Of a DNA stretch of 64,000 nucleotides, positions 63,041 through 64,000 are shown in pieces. The DNA comes from Actinomadura sp. J1-007 (GTDB taxonomy: Bacteria; Actinomycetota; Actinomycetes; Streptosporangiales; Streptosporangiaceae): contig NZ_WING01000001.1 of the NCBI RefSeq assembly GCF_009793335.1, forward strand, positions 6,138,001 to 6,202,000. Reading direction: 5' to 3'. Both the position numbers and the translations under genes were made by a program. Below the pieces are notes generated by a model, which made no database searches, was not told where the DNA came from, and saw nothing but the letters and a program-made list of their open reading frames with translations. Numbering within the stretch: position 1 is the first letter of the stretch; each line of letters starts with the position of its first letter.

Positions 63041-63110
63041 CCGGCGATCAAGGAACGGCCCGGGTTGTCCACAGGCCGGCGATCAAGGAACGGCCCCGGT
63101 TGTCCACAGG
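63041..63110 (+). repeat. Two 35-bp tandem repeats, each carrying a DnaA box
   Basis: Copies 63041-63075 and 63076-63110 differ at one or two positions, and a third truncated copy starts at 63111 (CCGGCG). Each copy contains TTGTCCACA (63065-63073 and 63100-63108), the preferred DnaA box of high-GC actinobacteria. Both boxes are in the same orientation, 35 bases apart. Confidence 0.75.
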
Positions 63111-63158
63111 CCGGCGTTCGTGGTGCGGACGGTCACCGGCGGCTGATAGCAAGGGGGC

Positions 63159-64000
<842 letters not shown>

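Noticed and set aside
63041..63120. Short CRISPR-like array before the helicase gene
   Set aside because: The 35-bp units are directly adjacent without spacers, and each contains a DnaA box.

Overview
The window is 64 kb of very GC-rich DNA with the codon usage, frequent GTG/TTG starts and gene content of an actinomycete. A member of the Thermomonosporaceae such as Actinomadura is my inference; no rRNA or tRNA gene is present to confirm it. The sequence is chromosomal housekeeping DNA (rpoD, parE, parC, yaaA, metNIQ) mixed with many regulators, secreted proteins and one poorly understood enzyme cluster.

Layout. 0-8 kb: minus strand, with a truncated pxpA, two paralogous TY-Chap/SseB-like proteins with two companions, and a molybdopterin oxidoreductase with its cytochrome b partner. 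8-21 kb: HhH-GPD repair protein, PAS-GAF-SpoIIE phosphatase, principal sigma factor, yaaA, a GNAT enzyme, a DUF7455 protein, an ABC-2 exporter pair and parE. 21-37 kb: several secreted proteins, an S15-type hydrolase, the first NarL-type two-component system, an esterase/SDR/LLM-oxidoreductase block facing a PadR regulator, a secreted tyrosine phosphatase, a thioredoxin-like protein, an NTF2-like protein, a 0.75 kb degenerate repeat field and a LuxR regulator. 37-50 kb: parC, an FMN-dependent hydroxyacid oxidase, a second ABC/two-component cluster, an SDR-TetR pair, and a third two-component system with a DUF4097 protein. 50-53 kb: metNIQ behind a candidate leader-peptide attenuator. 53-60 kb: the STM4011-STM4015 family cluster (two radical SAM enzymes, an ATP-grasp-like protein, an alkaline-phosphatase-superfamily hydrolase, a leucine-rich-repeat protein) with an MFS exporter inside it. 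60-64 kb: a DUF6745 pair, a ThrE-type exporter, tandem DnaA boxes and the start of a RecQ-like helicase.

Two general points matter for reuse. First, nine genes, and perhaps a tenth, are interrupted by single-base frameshifts. All are repaired by adding one base, nearly all in G/C runs. This pattern points to homopolymer-shortening sequence errors rather than pseudogenes, so I annotate these genes across the shift. Second, several genes appear to be leaderless, with a -10 hexamer 6-8 bases before the start codon.

The most interesting material is the STM401x cluster with a shared upstream motif before both of its halves, the Met/Cys-codon leader upstream of metNIQ, a pair of matching AT-rich palindromes in front of two unrelated secreted-protein genes, and a TetR operator that exactly fills the spacer of its own promoter.
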